DNA of 64,000 nt from Brucella pituitosa (GTDB taxonomy: Bacteria > Pseudomonadota > Alphaproteobacteria > Rhizobiales > Rhizobiaceae), in NCBI RefSeq assembly GCF_003049685.1, contig NZ_PYSY02000001.1, positions 2,339,501 through 2,403,500 of the forward strand, given 5' to 3'. Below, one piece after another: positions 8,102 to 17,453 of this stretch; position 1 is the first letter of the stretch, and each line of letters opens with the position of its first letter. Position numbers and translations under genes: made by a program. The notes below the pieces were generated by a model, which saw only the letters and a list, made by a program, of their open reading frames with translations, was not told the origin of the DNA and did no database searches.

Positions 8102-9031
8102 TTACTCCCAGCCTTCAAAGAACTTTGCACCAGCTTGCGTCCGTACACGTTTGGCGGCTTCCGATCCGAGCGCGGCAGCATCGGAAGCAGAACCTTCTGC
8201 GGTTACTTCATGCGCTTCACGACCATCTGGCGTCAGGATCATGCCACGGAACGAGACCTTGTCTCCATTGACAATCGCAAGGCCTGCAATCGGCGTGCGG
8301 CAAGAGCCATCAAGGGTTGCCAGAAACGCGCGTTCGCAAGCCAGCGCCACATGCGTGTCGCGATGCGCCAACGGCTTCAGCAATGCATCGATTTTTTCAT
8401 CGCCAATACGACTTTCGATACCGATTGCGCCCTGTCCCGGCGCAGGCAGAAAGATCGATGGATCAAGCAAATCGGTAATCACATCGGCAAGGTCGAGTCG
8501 CTTCAATCCGGCGCAGGCGAGGAACGTGCCATCCACTTCGCCTTCTTCCAGCTTGCGAAGACGCGTCTGGACATTGCCGCGGAACATCACCACTTGAATG
8601 TCGGGGCGCAGACGCTTGATCATTGCCTGACGACGCAGCGATGACGAGCCCACGACCGAGCCCTGTGGCAGATCGAGAAAGCGTTTTGATGTGCGGCCAA
8701 CGAAAGCATCGCGCGGATCTTCGCGCTCCAGAAATGTGGAAAGATGTAGACCTTCCGGCAGAACAGTCGGCATATCCTTGGTGGAATGCACAGCAAGATC
8801 GATGCGGCCGTCTTTCAGCGCTGCTTCAATCTCTTCGGTAAACAGCCCCTTGCCGCCAACCTGCGACAACGGGCGATCCTGAATGCGATCTCCGGCTGTC
8901 GACATCGGAACGATTTCAATCGCATCTTCATTGAGGCCATGCGCGGCAATCAGGCGGGAACGGGTTTCATAGGCTTGCGCGAGCGCAAGCTTGCTGCCTC
9001 TAGTACCAATCTTCAAGGATGCTGTTTGCAT
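8102..9031 (-). CDS. hemC: Porphobilinogen deaminase (hydroxymethylbilane synthase)
   Basis: Condenses four porphobilinogen molecules into hydroxymethylbilane. 309 residues, standard length. Key elements: [12 protein letters not shown] at the start, [11 protein letters not shown] with the catalytic Asp, the Arg-rich SSSLRRQA, and [11 protein letters not shown] with the cofactor-carrying Cys (about residue 244). The open frame extends upstream to 9532, but [14 protein letters not shown] at 9031 is the normal N-terminus, and the extra part overlaps divergent tsaD. First gene of the heme unit; promoter must lie in the 75 bases between 9032 and 9106. Confidence 0.97.
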   Translation of the reverse strand: MQTASLKIGTRGSKLALAQAYETRSRLIAAHGLNEDAIEIVPMSTAGDRIQDRPLSQVGGKGLFTEEIEAALKDGRIDLAVHSTKDMPTVLPEGLHLSTFLEREDPRDAFVGRTSKRFLDLPQGSVVGSSSLRRQAMIKRLRPDIQVVMFRGNVQTRLRKLEEGEVDGTFLACAGLKRLDLADVITDLLDPSIFLPAPGQGAIGIESRIGDEKIDALLKPLAHRDTHVALACERAFLATLDGSCRTPIAGLAIVNGDKVSFRGMILTPDGREAHEVTAEGSASDAAALGSEAAKRVRTQAGAKFFEGWE

Positions 9032-9106
9032 ATCGCGCCGTCCATGATACCGGGTTTCCGGGAAATACTTATGTAAAGTTTTGAGACAGGCAGGGTCTAA
9101 CCGCAA

Positions 9107-10186
9107 ATGCGCATTCTTGGAATAGAGACAAGTTGCGACGAAACAGCCGCCGCCATCGTCGAACGTGACGATAACGGCAAAGGGCATATTTTGTCCAATG
9201 TGGTACTCAGCCAGATCGCCGAACACGAACCTTATGGCGGCGTGGTGCCGGAAATCGCCGCGCGCGCCCATGTAGAAGCGCTTGACCGGCTGGTAGAACG
9301 CGCGCTCAAAGACGCCAATGTGAAGCTTGATGAAGTGGACGCGATTGCTGCGACCGCCGGTCCCGGCCTTATCGGTGGGCTTATTGTCGGGCTGATGACC
9401 GCAAAAGCCATGGCCATGGCAGCAAACAAGCCGTTCTATGCGGTCAATCATCTGGAAGGTCACGCGCTTACCGCACGATTGACCGACAATCTTCCGTTTC
9501 CTTATCTGCTGCTGCTTGTATCCGGCGGTCACACACAGATGGTTCTGGTGCGTGGCCTCGGCGACTATGAGCGCCTCGGCACGACAATCGACGATGCGCT
9601 GGGCGAGGCTTTCGACAAAACCGCCAAGCTGCTCGGCCTGCCTTATCCCGGCGGTCCGGCTGTTGAACGCATGGCTTTGCAGGGCGACGCCAAGCGTTTT
9701 CCGTTGCCAAGACCGCTCAAGGGCGAAGCACGGCTCGACTTCTCCTTCTCCGGTCTCAAGACAGCCGTGCGCCAGACTGCAACAGAACTTAGCCCCCTTT
9801 CCGATCAGGACGTGGCAGACATTTGCGCATCATTTCAGGATGCAGTAGCTGATACCTTGTCAGATCGCGTGAAGCGGTCGCTGGAGCGCTTCAAACAAGA
9901 ATTCCCGGATTGCGCGACACCTTCGCTGATCGTTGCGGGTGGTGTTGCGGCCAACAAGACCTTGCGCGCTTCGCTGGAAAAGCTTTGCGAAAAGCATGGT
10001 TTCAGCTTCATCGCGCCGCCGCTCAATCTCTGTACCGATAATGCGGCAATGATTGCATGGGCAGGTGCCGAGCGTGCAGCAACCAAAGGCCCTGATTCGC
10101 TCAATCTTGCTCCGCGCTCACGCTGGCCGCTTGATGAAAAATCAGCGCCCATGTTCGGCACCGGACGTCGCGGAGCAAAAGCATGA
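9107..10186 (+). CDS. tsaD: tRNA N6-adenosine threonylcarbamoyltransferase TsaD
   Basis: Transfers threonylcarbamoyl from TC-AMP to A37 of ANN-decoding tRNAs, with TsaB and TsaE. 359 residues. The start [18 protein letters not shown] is the canonical ASKHA-fold opening. Metal ligands are in NHLEGH (H115, H119), with SGGHTQ and the late [10 protein letters not shown] also present. Divergent from hemC; its stop overlaps the gpsA start by four bases (ATGA type), so the two are translationally coupled. The pairing tsaD-gpsA is common in alphaproteobacteria. Confidence 0.97.
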   Translation: MRILGIETSCDETAAAIVERDDNGKGHILSNVVLSQIAEHEPYGGVVPEIAARAHVEALDRLVERALKDANVKLDEVDAIAATAGPGLIGGLIVGLMTAKAMAMAANKPFYAVNHLEGHALTARLTDNLPFPYLLLLVSGGHTQMVLVRGLGDYERLGTTIDDALGEAFDKTAKLLGLPYPGGPAVERMALQGDAKRFPLPRPLKGEARLDFSFSGLKTAVRQTATELSPLSDQDVADICASFQDAVADTLSDRVKRSLERFKQEFPDCATPSLIVAGGVAANKTLRASLEKLCEKHGFSFIAPPLNLCTDNAAMIAWAGAERAATKGPDSLNLAPRSRWPLDEKSAPMFGTGRRGAKA

Positions 10187-11169
10187 GCGACAAAGCTAAA
10201 ATTGCCGTTCTGGGTGGCGGCGCATGGGGGACCGCTCTCGCGGCCATGGCGGCGATCGGTGGCCACGACGCATGGCTTTATGCCCGTGATGCCGAAACGG
10301 TTGCACATGTGAACAACCAGCACCGCAACCCAGCATATCTTGGCGAAATAGAATTGCCGGAAGGCATTCGCGCCAGCACAGACGCCAAGGCCGTTTTCCT
10401 GGATGCCGACATCGTTCTTGTTGTGGTTCCGGCGCAGGTCATGCGCAAAGGGCTTCAGGAACTAAGCAGCCTTATCCCGCAATCCGCACCCGTTATTCTC
10501 TGCGCCAAGGGCATTGAGCGCGAGACCGGGCGACTGATGTCGGAAGTGGTTGCAGAAGTTCTGCCCAATCATACGATCGGTGCGCTTTCCGGTCCGAGCT
10601 TTGCAACCGATGTTGCGCGCGGTCTGCCAACGGCTGTGACCATTGCCTGCGAAGATGCCACCATCGCCGATCAGCTGGCTGCAACGCTTTCTGGACCCGC
10701 TTTTCGCTGCTATTCCACCACCGATCTCAAGGGCGTTGAAATCGGCGGCGCACTCAAAAATGTTCTGGCTCTCGCGGCAGGTGCTGCCATTGGGCGCGGC
10801 TATGGTGCCAGCGCTCAGGCAGCCCTCGTTACACGCGGCTTTGCCGAATTGCGACGCATAGGGCAGGCCATGGGTGCAAAGCCTGAAACCATCATGGGGC
10901 TTTCAGGCCTTGGCGATCTGATGCTGACCTGTTCTTCCTCGCAATCGCGCAATTATTCATATGGGCTTGCTATCGGACGTGGTGAAGACCTCTCCAATCG
11001 CCCACTAGCCGAAGGCGTTGCAACCGCTCCAATTGCCGCCGAACTCTGTAAGAAGCATGCTATCCCTGCGCCGATCATTACGGCTGTTGCAGCGCTTCTT
11101 GCCGGAAAAATCACGATTGATGAGGCCGTTACGGCTCTTCTTAACCGACCACTCAAGACCGAGGATTAA
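10183..11169 (+). CDS. gpsA: Glycerol-3-phosphate dehydrogenase [NAD(P)+]
   Basis: Reduces dihydroxyacetone phosphate to sn-glycerol 3-phosphate for phospholipid synthesis. 328 residues. N-terminal Rossmann motif [12 protein letters not shown], the [12 protein letters not shown] and GALSGPSFA motifs, then the catalytic-lysine region [15 protein letters not shown] and [14 protein letters not shown] in the substrate domain. Overlaps tsaD by four bases. A perfect palindromic repeat follows the stop at 11170-11216, separating it from the YciI-like gene. Confidence 0.96.
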   Translation: MSDKAKIAVLGGGAWGTALAAMAAIGGHDAWLYARDAETVAHVNNQHRNPAYLGEIELPEGIRASTDAKAVFLDADIVLVVVPAQVMRKGLQELSSLIPQSAPVILCAKGIERETGRLMSEVVAEVLPNHTIGALSGPSFATDVARGLPTAVTIACEDATIADQLAATLSGPAFRCYSTTDLKGVEIGGALKNVLALAAGAAIGRGYGASAQAALVTRGFAELRRIGQAMGAKPETIMGLSGLGDLMLTCSSSQSRNYSYGLAIGRGEDLSNRPLAEGVATAPIAAELCKKHAIPAPIITAVAALLAGKITIDEAVTALLNRPLKTED

Positions 11170-11216
11170 TGCATGATCCTGAAAAGTGGGAACCGGTTTT
11201 CAGATAAGATCATGCA
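11170..11216. repeat. Palindromic repeat after gpsA
   Basis: Ends TGCATGATC ... GATCATGCA pair exactly, with an inner CTGAAAAgtgggAACCGGTTTTCAG hairpin. The core gtgggaaccggtttt is shared with 12638-12660 (reverse) and 28988-29003. It begins on the last base of the gpsA stop codon TAA plus T. Confidence 0.75.
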
Positions 11217-11238
11217 CAAATAAAAAGGTTAGAATAAC

Positions 11239-11529
11239 ATGCTTTTTGCTCTTCTGTGCAACGACAAGCCCGATCATCTGCAAGTGCGCCTTGATACGCG
11301 CTCGGCCCATCTCGACTATCTCAAGTCGCTCGGTGATGTGCTGAAATTTGCAGGCCCGTTCCTTGGTGAAGATGGCAAGCCGAATGGCAGCCTCGTTGTT
11401 GTGGAAGCTGCCGACAAGGCAGAAGCCGAAAAGATCGCGGCGAATGATCCTTATGCTCTGGCTGGCCTTTTTGCCGATGTGACCGTGCGCCCATGGAACT
11501 GGGCCATCAACAATCCAGCAAACGCATAA
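11239..11529 (+). CDS. YciI-family protein
   Basis: Small dimeric ferredoxin-like-fold protein of 96 residues. The family pattern is complete: FALLCNDKPDHL, then RSAHLDYLKSLGDVL with the conserved His, GPFLGEDGKPNGSLVVVEA, and NDPYALAGLF with the conserved Asp. Some YciI relatives are dehalogenase-like or muconolactone-isomerase-like enzymes; most, including this one, have no known reaction. Nine bases separate it from the EVE gene, so they are very likely co-transcribed. Confidence 0.9.
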   Translation: MLFALLCNDKPDHLQVRLDTRSAHLDYLKSLGDVLKFAGPFLGEDGKPNGSLVVVEAADKAEAEKIAANDPYALAGLFADVTVRPWNWAINNPANA

Positions 11530-11538
11530 GGATTCATC

Positions 11539-11967
11539 ATGGCTTACTGGCTGTTCAAGTCCGAACCGTTCAAATGGTCATGGGAAATGCAGAAAGCCCG
11601 CGGCGAACAAGGCGAGCAGTGGGACGGCGTACGCAACTATCTGGCACGCAACAACATGCGCGCCATGAAGCTCGGCGACAAAGGCTTTTTCTACCATTCC
11701 AACGAAGGTCTGGAAGTGGTGGGTATTGTCGAGATTTGCGCGCTTTCGCACCCTGACAGCACCACAGATGATCCGCGTTGGGATTGCGTAGACATTAAGG
11801 CCGTGTGCGATGTGCCAAAGCCTGTCACGCTGAAAGATGTGAAAGCCAATCCGAAGCTCGAAAAAATGGCGCTCGTCACGTCCATGCGTCTTTCGGTACA
11901 GCCGGTAACGGAAGACGAATGGATCGAAGTTTGCCGCATGGGCGGACTGGACGCCAAAGACATCTGA
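11539..11967 (+). CDS. EVE domain-containing protein
   Basis: Single EVE (PUA-like) domain of 142 residues. Diagnostic parts: YWLFKSEP at the start, WDGVRNYLARNNMRAMKLGD, FFYHSN and VGIVEI. EVE domains bind modified bases in DNA or RNA; stand-alone versions in Proteobacteria are of uncertain role and resemble thymocyte nuclear protein 1. Its TGA stop overlaps the ATG of the methyltransferase gene (TGATG), which points to coupled translation. Confidence 0.93.
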   Translation: MAYWLFKSEPFKWSWEMQKARGEQGEQWDGVRNYLARNNMRAMKLGDKGFFYHSNEGLEVVGIVEICALSHPDSTTDDPRWDCVDIKAVCDVPKPVTLKDVKANPKLEKMALVTSMRLSVQPVTEDEWIEVCRMGGLDAKDI

Positions 11968-12623
11968 TGCTCAATCCGGCACATAAAAATGCGCGTGAGT
12001 TCATATTGGCCAATACTGGCCTGCAAGCGCCACCGCATGTGCCGGAAATCAGCCTCCATCTGGCCGATGAAGCCCACGACCTCTGGCATAAAACCGAGGA
12101 AGAGCTGGCGACCATCGGTCTTCCGCCACCTTTCTGGGCCTTTGCCTGGGCCGGCGGTCAGGGCGTCGCACGCTATATTCTTGATCATCCCGATAGGGTT
12201 ACGGGCAAAACCGTGCTGGATTTCGCATCCGGCTCGGGCCTCGTTGCCATTGCAGCGATGAAGTCGGGGGCGAAAAGCGTTCTGGCTTCAGACATCGATC
12301 CCTTTGCGCTTCCGGCAATCGAAATCAATGCGGCTGCAAACAGCGTTGCCATCACCCCGACACTCACAGACCTGATCGATCAGGATCATGACTGGGACGT
12401 GGTGCTTGCTGGCGATGTTTTCTACGAAAGACCGCTCGCAGATCGTCTGATCCCGTGGTTTTCAAAGCTTGCGGCACGCGGTGCCCGCATCATTGTCGGT
12501 GATCCGGGTCGCGCCTATCTGCCAAAGGACAGGCTTGAGCAGCTTGCCGTTTACACAGTGCCGGTCACCCGTGCGCTTGAGGATGCGGAAGTCAAGCGCA
12601 CGACGGTTTGGACTTTTTTATAA
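11967..12623 (+). CDS. Class I methyltransferase, ETF-beta lysine methyltransferase (METTL20)-like
   Basis: SAM-dependent methyltransferase of 218 residues. Order of motifs: PPFWAFAWAGGQGVARYIL (pre-motif helix), motif I VLDFASGSGLVAIAA, an acidic SAM contact ASDIDPFA, then the post-motif GDVFYE and IIVGDPGR. This set matches METTL20-type protein lysine methyltransferases; an Agrobacterium homologue is known to methylate the electron-transfer flavoprotein beta subunit and, in vitro, L7/L12. Often auto-annotated as an L11 or nicotinamide methyltransferase. Start chosen at the ATG overlapping the EVE stop. Confidence 0.85.
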   Translation: MLNPAHKNAREFILANTGLQAPPHVPEISLHLADEAHDLWHKTEEELATIGLPPPFWAFAWAGGQGVARYILDHPDRVTGKTVLDFASGSGLVAIAAMKSGAKSVLASDIDPFALPAIEINAAANSVAITPTLTDLIDQDHDWDVVLAGDVFYERPLADRLIPWFSKLAARGARIIVGDPGRAYLPKDRLEQLAVYTVPVTRALEDAEVKRTTVWTFL

Positions 12624-12780
12624 CGCTTGTCGTTATCTCAAAACCGGTTCCCACTTTTGGGCGACAAGCTTTTGTCTAGAGCGCATCCCGAAAAGTGTGA
12701 AACGGCTTTCGGAAAAGATGCGCGTTAAAACAAATATTTAGAGCGCCGGTCTGATCCAATCAGATCGAAATGCGCTCTAA
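12624..12780. repeat. Two adjacent palindromic repeats between convergent genes
   Basis: First unit, 12624-12671: CTTGTCG ... CGACAAG arms around aaaccggttcccactttt. Second unit, about 12676-12780: an A hairpin (gcgcatcccgaaaagtg ... aaaagatgcgc), a linker gttaaaacaaatattta, and a C hairpin from gagcgccggtctgatc to cagatcgaaatgcgctcta. The second unit has the full A-linker-C layout also seen at 57330-57430. Its last TAG (minus strand) is the stop codon of the EamA gene. Confidence 0.8.
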
Positions 12781-13634
12781 GCAAACTTTTTCGCACCAGC
12801 CACACACAGAACAACCACACCAGCGGTCAACACCATGCCCATGCTCACCGGCTCACCGGCGATGGATGCGGCCAGCATCAGCCCAAAGAATGGCTGCAAC
12901 AATTGCAACTGGCCGACAGCCGCCGCACCGCCCTGGGCAAGCCCACGATACCAGAAGAAAAAGCCGATCAGCATTGAAAACAGCGTGACATAGGCAAGCC
13001 CGCCCCATGCCATCGCCCCGATACCGGACCACGTTTCCGGACGCGTCAGGATGCTGAGCGGCAGCATGACCGGCAACGAGAAGACCAGCGCCCAGCAGAT
13101 CACCTGCCAGCCGCCCAGCCGTCGCGACAGGCTCGCGCCTTCCGCATAGCCAAGTCCGCAGACAATGATTGCACCCAGCATCAGAACATCGCCGAGCAGT
13201 GTGGACTGGCTACCCTGCCCATAAGCATAGGAGGCAACGATGAGGCCCCCTGCAACCGAAAACAGCCAGAACAGAGGGCGCGGATTTTCACCGCCACGCA
13301 GCACGGCAAACAAAGCCGTCGATAAAGGCAGCAGACCGATAAAGACAATCGCATGTGCCGATGTCATGTGCTGCAGCGCAATGCCTGTCAGTAACGGGAA
13401 ACCAACCACCACACCAAGCGCTACGACGATCAGTGAAATAACGTCATTGCGACGCGGGAAAGGCTCACGGAAAGCGAGCAGAAGTATCAAGCCCAGAAGA
13501 CCTGCAATCGTCGCTCGTGCCATGGTCAGGAAGGTCGGGTCGATATCGATTACCGCCAGACGTGTCGCAGGCAACGACCCGCTGAAAATGAGAACCCCCA
13601 GAAATCCGTTAATCCAACCCGCTGTCTTGTTCAT
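12777..13634 (-). CDS. EamA/DMT-family transporter
   Basis: Inner-membrane permease of 285 residues with ten hydrophobic segments in two EamA halves; the signature GFLGVLIFSGSLPATRLAV opens the first. Such proteins usually export metabolites or amino acids. Start placed at MNKTAGW (13634) rather than the upstream ATG at 13700, because the segment between has no membrane character and lies in the promoter region. Divergent from a MocR regulator 119-128 bases away, which probably controls it. The stop codon TAG is supplied by a palindromic repeat. Confidence 0.88.
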   Translation of the reverse strand: MNKTAGWINGFLGVLIFSGSLPATRLAVIDIDPTFLTMARATIAGLLGLILLLAFREPFPRRNDVISLIVVALGVVVGFPLLTGIALQHMTSAHAIVFIGLLPLSTALFAVLRGGENPRPLFWLFSVAGGLIVASYAYGQGSQSTLLGDVLMLGAIIVCGLGYAEGASLSRRLGGWQVICWALVFSLPVMLPLSILTRPETWSGIGAMAWGGLAYVTLFSMLIGFFFWYRGLAQGGAAAVGQLQLLQPFFGLMLAASIAGEPVSMGMVLTAGVVVLCVAGAKKFA

Positions 13635-13670
13635 TGTGTCTTTTCGATCTTTTGCAATTTTGTATAGATG

Positions 13671-13768
13671 ATTCCGGTACAGTGCCGCGAAGTTGGCCAA
13701 ATAATCAGAGACAATTACCGGACAATTTTGGTAAACTGTACTGATACGAAGGATGGTACAGATGATTT
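13671..13768. promoter_or_regulatory. Shared EamA/MocR control region with repeated GTACAG motif
   Basis: Within the divergent gap the word GGTACAG occurs at 13676-13682 and 13755-13761, and its complement CTGTAC at 13736-13741. The longer strings tgtatagatgatt (13660-13672) and ggtacagatgattt (13755-13768) are imperfect direct repeats. MocR regulators typically bind such repeats beside their own gene. Assignment as operator is inference. Confidence 0.4.
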
Positions 13769-15243
13769 CGACGGGCCTTTTGCGCAGTCTTGAGGCTGTA
13801 GAGGCCGCCTATCTCGGCGGACAAAGCGAGCGCAGTGATGAAAAAAATGCGCCCGAGAAAATATCGCTCGTTGAAAAGGTCATGACCATCATTCGCGACC
13901 GTATTGCGGCCATGAGCCTCGCTCCCGGTGCACGACTGCCGTCGATCCGCCGTTTGGCCGAAACCATGCATGTATCAAAATCAACCGTTGTCGAAGCCTA
14001 TGACCGTCTGGTAGCGGAAGGTATCATTCAATCGCGCCGTGGTGCGGGTTTCTATGTTTCCGAACGCGCACGCCAGCCTTTCACCGTGGCGGCAAACATG
14101 CCCCAGAAGGACCGGCAGATTGATCCTTTCTGGGTCATGCGGCAATCGCTTGAAGCTGACAGCGAGACTTATAAGCCGGGTTGCGGCTGGCTACCCGATG
14201 AATGGCTGCCCCTGGAAGGCATTCGTCGCGCCATGCGGGCGATGGCACGCGATGAGAACAGCAATCTCACCACCTATGGTGAGCCGCTTGGCTTCCGCCC
14301 TTTGCGAAACCATCTGGCACGCAAATTGTCCGAACAGGGGATCGATATGTCCAGCGGGGATATATTGCTGACCGATTCCGGCACCCATGCCATCGACCTC
14401 ATCTGCCGCTTTCTGTTGCAGCCCGGCGATACAGTGCTGGTGGATGATCCCTGCTATTTCAATTTTCAGGCGGTGCTTCTCTCTCACCGGGTAAAAATCA
14501 TAGGTATTCCCTATACCCATAATGGCCCAGACCTTGAGGCCTTCGCCAAAGCTGCAGAAGAGCAGGCGCCAAAGCTTTATATTTCCAATGCCGGGCTACA
14601 CAATCCAACCGGCGGCACCATGACGCCCGCCATTGCACACCGACTGCTCAAGCTTGCAGAAATGCATGACATCACGCTGGTCGAAGACAATATTTTTGGC
14701 GATTTTCATCCGTCTCCCACGCCATTGCTTGCTGAACTCGACGGCTTTGATCGGGTGCTGCATATCGGCAGTTTCTCGAAAACTCTCTCGGCTGCAGCAC
14801 GTGTTGGCTATATTGCCGGTCGTCGTGACTGGATCGACGGCCTGACCGATCTCAAGCTTGCCAGCACATTTGCGGGCAACACGGTTTCAGCGCAGATTGT
14901 GCACTCTCTTCTCACCGATGGCACTTATCGACGCCACATCGATGGCCTGCGTGCAAAGCTTGCAGATGCCATGACCATGGCTGCCAAAAGGCTCAAGGCG
15001 ACAGGGCTTGAACTCTGGACCGAGCCGCAGGGCGGCATGTTTCTCTGGGCACGATTGCCCGAAGGGATGGACTCCGGCCAGATCGCGGCTTATGCGCTCA
15101 AAAAAGGTGTTCTGCTTGCACCTGGCGATGTGTTCAGCCCATCACGCAGTGCAACCCGCTATCTGCGTTTCAATGTTGCGCAATCGATAGAGCCCTATAT
15201 CTTTGCCGTTCTGAGCGATGCGATGCGCGAAGCATTAGCATGA
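13762..15243 (+). CDS. MocR-type transcriptional regulator (GntR + aminotransferase-like)
   Basis: About 493 residues. A GntR winged helix spans residues 35-105 (LAPGARLPSIRRLAETMHVSKSTV... is its HTH region), then a fold-type I aminotransferase domain to the end. The PLP lysine lies in GSFSKTLSAAARVGY, and VEDNIFGDF carries the Asp that contacts the pyridine nitrogen, so PLP binding is likely retained. The start at 13762 (MISTGLL) has AAGGA nine bases upstream; an ATG at 13753 is in frame but has no room for a ribosome site. Divergent from the EamA exporter, its probable target. Confidence 0.9.
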   Translation: MISTGLLRSLEAVEAAYLGGQSERSDEKNAPEKISLVEKVMTIIRDRIAAMSLAPGARLPSIRRLAETMHVSKSTVVEAYDRLVAEGIIQSRRGAGFYVSERARQPFTVAANMPQKDRQIDPFWVMRQSLEADSETYKPGCGWLPDEWLPLEGIRRAMRAMARDENSNLTTYGEPLGFRPLRNHLARKLSEQGIDMSSGDILLTDSGTHAIDLICRFLLQPGDTVLVDDPCYFNFQAVLLSHRVKIIGIPYTHNGPDLEAFAKAAEEQAPKLYISNAGLHNPTGGTMTPAIAHRLLKLAEMHDITLVEDNIFGDFHPSPTPLLAELDGFDRVLHIGSFSKTLSAAARVGYIAGRRDWIDGLTDLKLASTFAGNTVSAQIVHSLLTDGTYRRHIDGLRAKLADAMTMAAKRLKATGLELWTEPQGGMFLWARLPEGMDSGQIAAYALKKGVLLAPGDVFSPSRSATRYLRFNVAQSIEPYIFAVLSDAMREALA

Positions 15244-15358
15244 TTGCATTCACCCGCTCACATCGAAAACAACTTCAACCAAAAGCAATGCAGTCAGTGG
15301 ACACTTGAAGGATATACTCACCCCCTGTCTTTGAGGAGAGACATCGGGAGGGATAAAC

Positions 15359-16846
15359 GTGAATACACACCCAACCGGGATAGCGGCCAGTCCGCGTCCC
15401 GAAGATGAAAAACTATCCGTTGCGGCCAACCTCGCTTATGGCTTCCAGCATGTTCTGACCATGTATGGCGGCATTGTTGCTGTACCACTGATCATCGGTC
15501 AGGCAGCAGGCCTCAGTCCCAGCGAAATCGGCCTGCTGATTACTGCGTCGCTTTTCGCAGGCGGCATGGCAACCGTTTTGCAAACCATCGGCATTCCGTT
15601 TTTCGGCTGCCAGCTTCCACTGGTTCAGGGCGTGTCCTTTGCCGGTGTCGCAACTATGGTCGCCATCGTCACATCAGCACAAACAGGAGAGGCCGGGCTT
15701 CAGGTCGTACTCGGTGCAGTAATGGCGGCATCGCTGATCGGCTTTCTCATCACGCCGATATTCTCGCGCGTCACGCGTTTCTTTCCACCACTTGTCACCG
15801 GCATTGTGATTACGACCATCGGCCTCACATTGATGCCGGTCGCTGCACGCTGGGCAATGGGTGGGAATAGCAAAGCGCCGGACTTCGGCAGTATGAGCAA
15901 TATCGGCCTAGCCGGACTAACGCTTTTGATCGTGCTGCTGTTGAGCAAGGTCGGCAATGCCACGATTTCACGCCTTTCGATCCTGCTCGCCATGGTTATT
16001 GGCACGGGGATTGCGTGGTCACTCGGCATGACGGACTTTTCGCGGGTCGCGGAAGGCCCTGTCATGGCGCTGCCTGAAATCTTCCATTTCGGATGGCCGA
16101 TTTTCAGCATTGCCGCCACGCTTTCGATGTTCATCGTCATCATCGTAACGCTGGTGGAAACTTCGGCCGATATTCTGGCGGTTGGCGACATTCTGGAAAC
16201 CAAGGTCGATTCCCGCCGCCTGGGCGACGGTCTGCGTGCAGATATGGCATCGAGCATTCTGGCACCCGTGGTCGGCTCTTTCACACAAAGCGCTTTCGCA
16301 CAGAATGTCGGTCTTGTGGCCGTAACCGGCGTGAAAAGCCGTTATGTGGTGGCAACGGGCGGCCTTATTCTGATCACACTCGGTCTTCTGCCTGTTATGG
16401 GACGGGTGATTGCCTGCGTGCCGCCTGCAGTGCTGGGTGGTGCCGGTATCGTGCTGTTCGGAACGGTTGCCGCAAGCGGCATCCGCACACTTTCAAAGGT
16501 CGACTATCAGAACAACATCAATCTGATCATTGTGGCTACCTCCATCGGCTTCGGCATGATCCCGATTGCAGCACCAGAATTCTACCATCAGTTCCCGGCC
16601 TGGTTTGAAACCATTTTTCATTCAGGCATCAGCTCCGCTGCATTGATGGCAATCGCGCTCAATCTCATGTTCAATGAGTTCAAGGCTGGCAATTCAGACC
16701 AGATGTCGGTTTTTGCAGAAGGCACCGAACGCATCATTCGCCACCACCAGATCGCAGAACTGCATGATGGCGATTATATCCAGAACGGTAAGCTCTATGA
16801 TGCTGAAGGCAATGAAGTGAAGATCGTGCCTGCGGCGGCGCATTAG
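15359..16846 (+). CDS. NCS2-family purine (xanthine/urate-type) permease
   Basis: Nucleobase:cation symporter of 495 residues with about 14 hydrophobic segments. Characteristic parts: GFQHVLTMYGGIVAVPLI in TM1, the conserved Gln-containing QLPLVQGVSFAG, and the family region TSFTQSAFAQNVGLVAVTGVKSR form (here GSFTQSAFAQNVG). These favour xanthine or uric acid over uracil. GTG start at 15359, six bases after a strong GGGAGGG. The stop TAG (16844-16846) is the first part of a palindrome, TTAGAGCG...CGCTCTAA. Confidence 0.9.
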   Translation: MNTHPTGIAASPRPEDEKLSVAANLAYGFQHVLTMYGGIVAVPLIIGQAAGLSPSEIGLLITASLFAGGMATVLQTIGIPFFGCQLPLVQGVSFAGVATMVAIVTSAQTGEAGLQVVLGAVMAASLIGFLITPIFSRVTRFFPPLVTGIVITTIGLTLMPVAARWAMGGNSKAPDFGSMSNIGLAGLTLLIVLLLSKVGNATISRLSILLAMVIGTGIAWSLGMTDFSRVAEGPVMALPEIFHFGWPIFSIAATLSMFIVIIVTLVETSADILAVGDILETKVDSRRLGDGLRADMASSILAPVVGSFTQSAFAQNVGLVAVTGVKSRYVVATGGLILITLGLLPVMGRVIACVPPAVLGGAGIVLFGTVAASGIRTLSKVDYQNNINLIIVATSIGFGMIPIAAPEFYHQFPAWFETIFHSGISSAALMAIALNLMFNEFKAGNSDQMSVFAEGTERIIRHHQIAELHDGDYIQNGKLYDAEGNEVKIVPAAAH

Positions 16847-16886
16847 AGCGCCGGGCGCCCTATCGGGCGCGCTAAGGTCGCTCTAA
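16843..16886. repeat. Palindromic repeat at the NCS2 permease stop codon
   Basis: Outer arms TTAGAGCG (16843-16850) and CGCTCTAA (16879-16886) with an inner gcgccc/gggcgc hairpin. The TAG in the left arm is the stop codon of the permease. Confidence 0.7.
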
Positions 16887-16907
16887 CACTTTAAAATTAT
16901 GCTCTAA

Positions 16908-17453
16908 TCACCGCAAAACACGAATGACCGTTCTATCGGTCAAATGAGGCAGGAGGCGCGCCATGTCGGCGCGCTTCAATGCTATACAGCCTTCAGTCGG
17001 GCTGAAACCTGAACGACTGAGATGAAAGAAAATTGCACTGCCGCAGCCACGTCTGCGCGGGCTGATGTTCCAGTCCATGACAATGCAGACATCATAAACA
17101 TCATCATTGCGCCACATCTTCTCATGACTGGCCTTGAAGGGCAGATTGACGGGGCGATTATAATTGGCGTCATTGGGCGCATCGCACCAGCCATCCAGTT
17201 TGCGCACGCGTCTCAAGGGCAGACGGGACAAAGGCAGGTGTCCGGCATCGCCGCGCCGATAGCCATAGCGCAATCGCAAGGACGAAAGAGGGGTCGCGCC
17301 ATCGCCTTCGCGCTTGAAAGCGCTGATTCCCCCCTTGCCAAGTGCACATTGGAGCACCAAATTGCCAGCAGCAAGCAGGCCGCGCGTCTTATGGCCGGGC
17401 TTTGCCCGTACATCGATGATGCCAATTCCGCGGCTTTTTTGATTTCTGGTCAA
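16908..17453 (-). CDS. L,D-transpeptidase (YkuD) domain protein
   Basis: Single YkuD catalytic domain, 181 residues. The core active-site motif is present: an upstream His in FFHLSRSGFSP and TEGCIAL with the nucleophilic Cys at about residue 156. YkuD enzymes make 3-3 peptidoglycan cross-links or attach proteins to the wall. No signal peptide is obvious from this start, which is unusual for a wall enzyme. The start is taken as a TTG at 17453 because a near-perfect GAGGAGG lies five bases before it; the ATG at 17525 has none and adds 24 residues outside the domain. Confidence 0.8.
   Translation of the reverse strand: MTRNQKSRGIGIIDVRAKPGHKTRGLLAAGNLVLQCALGKGGISAFKREGDGATPLSSLRLRYGYRRGDAGHLPLSRLPLRRVRKLDGWCDAPNDANYNRPVNLPFKASHEKMWRNDDVYDVCIVMDWNISPRRRGCGSAIFFHLSRSGFSPTEGCIALKRADMARLLPHLTDRTVIRVLR

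Noticed and set aside
9032-9532. N-terminal extension of hemC to 9532
   Set aside because: The extra 167 codons overlap divergent tsaD, have no resemblance to HemC, and the family start [12 protein letters not shown] lies at 9031.
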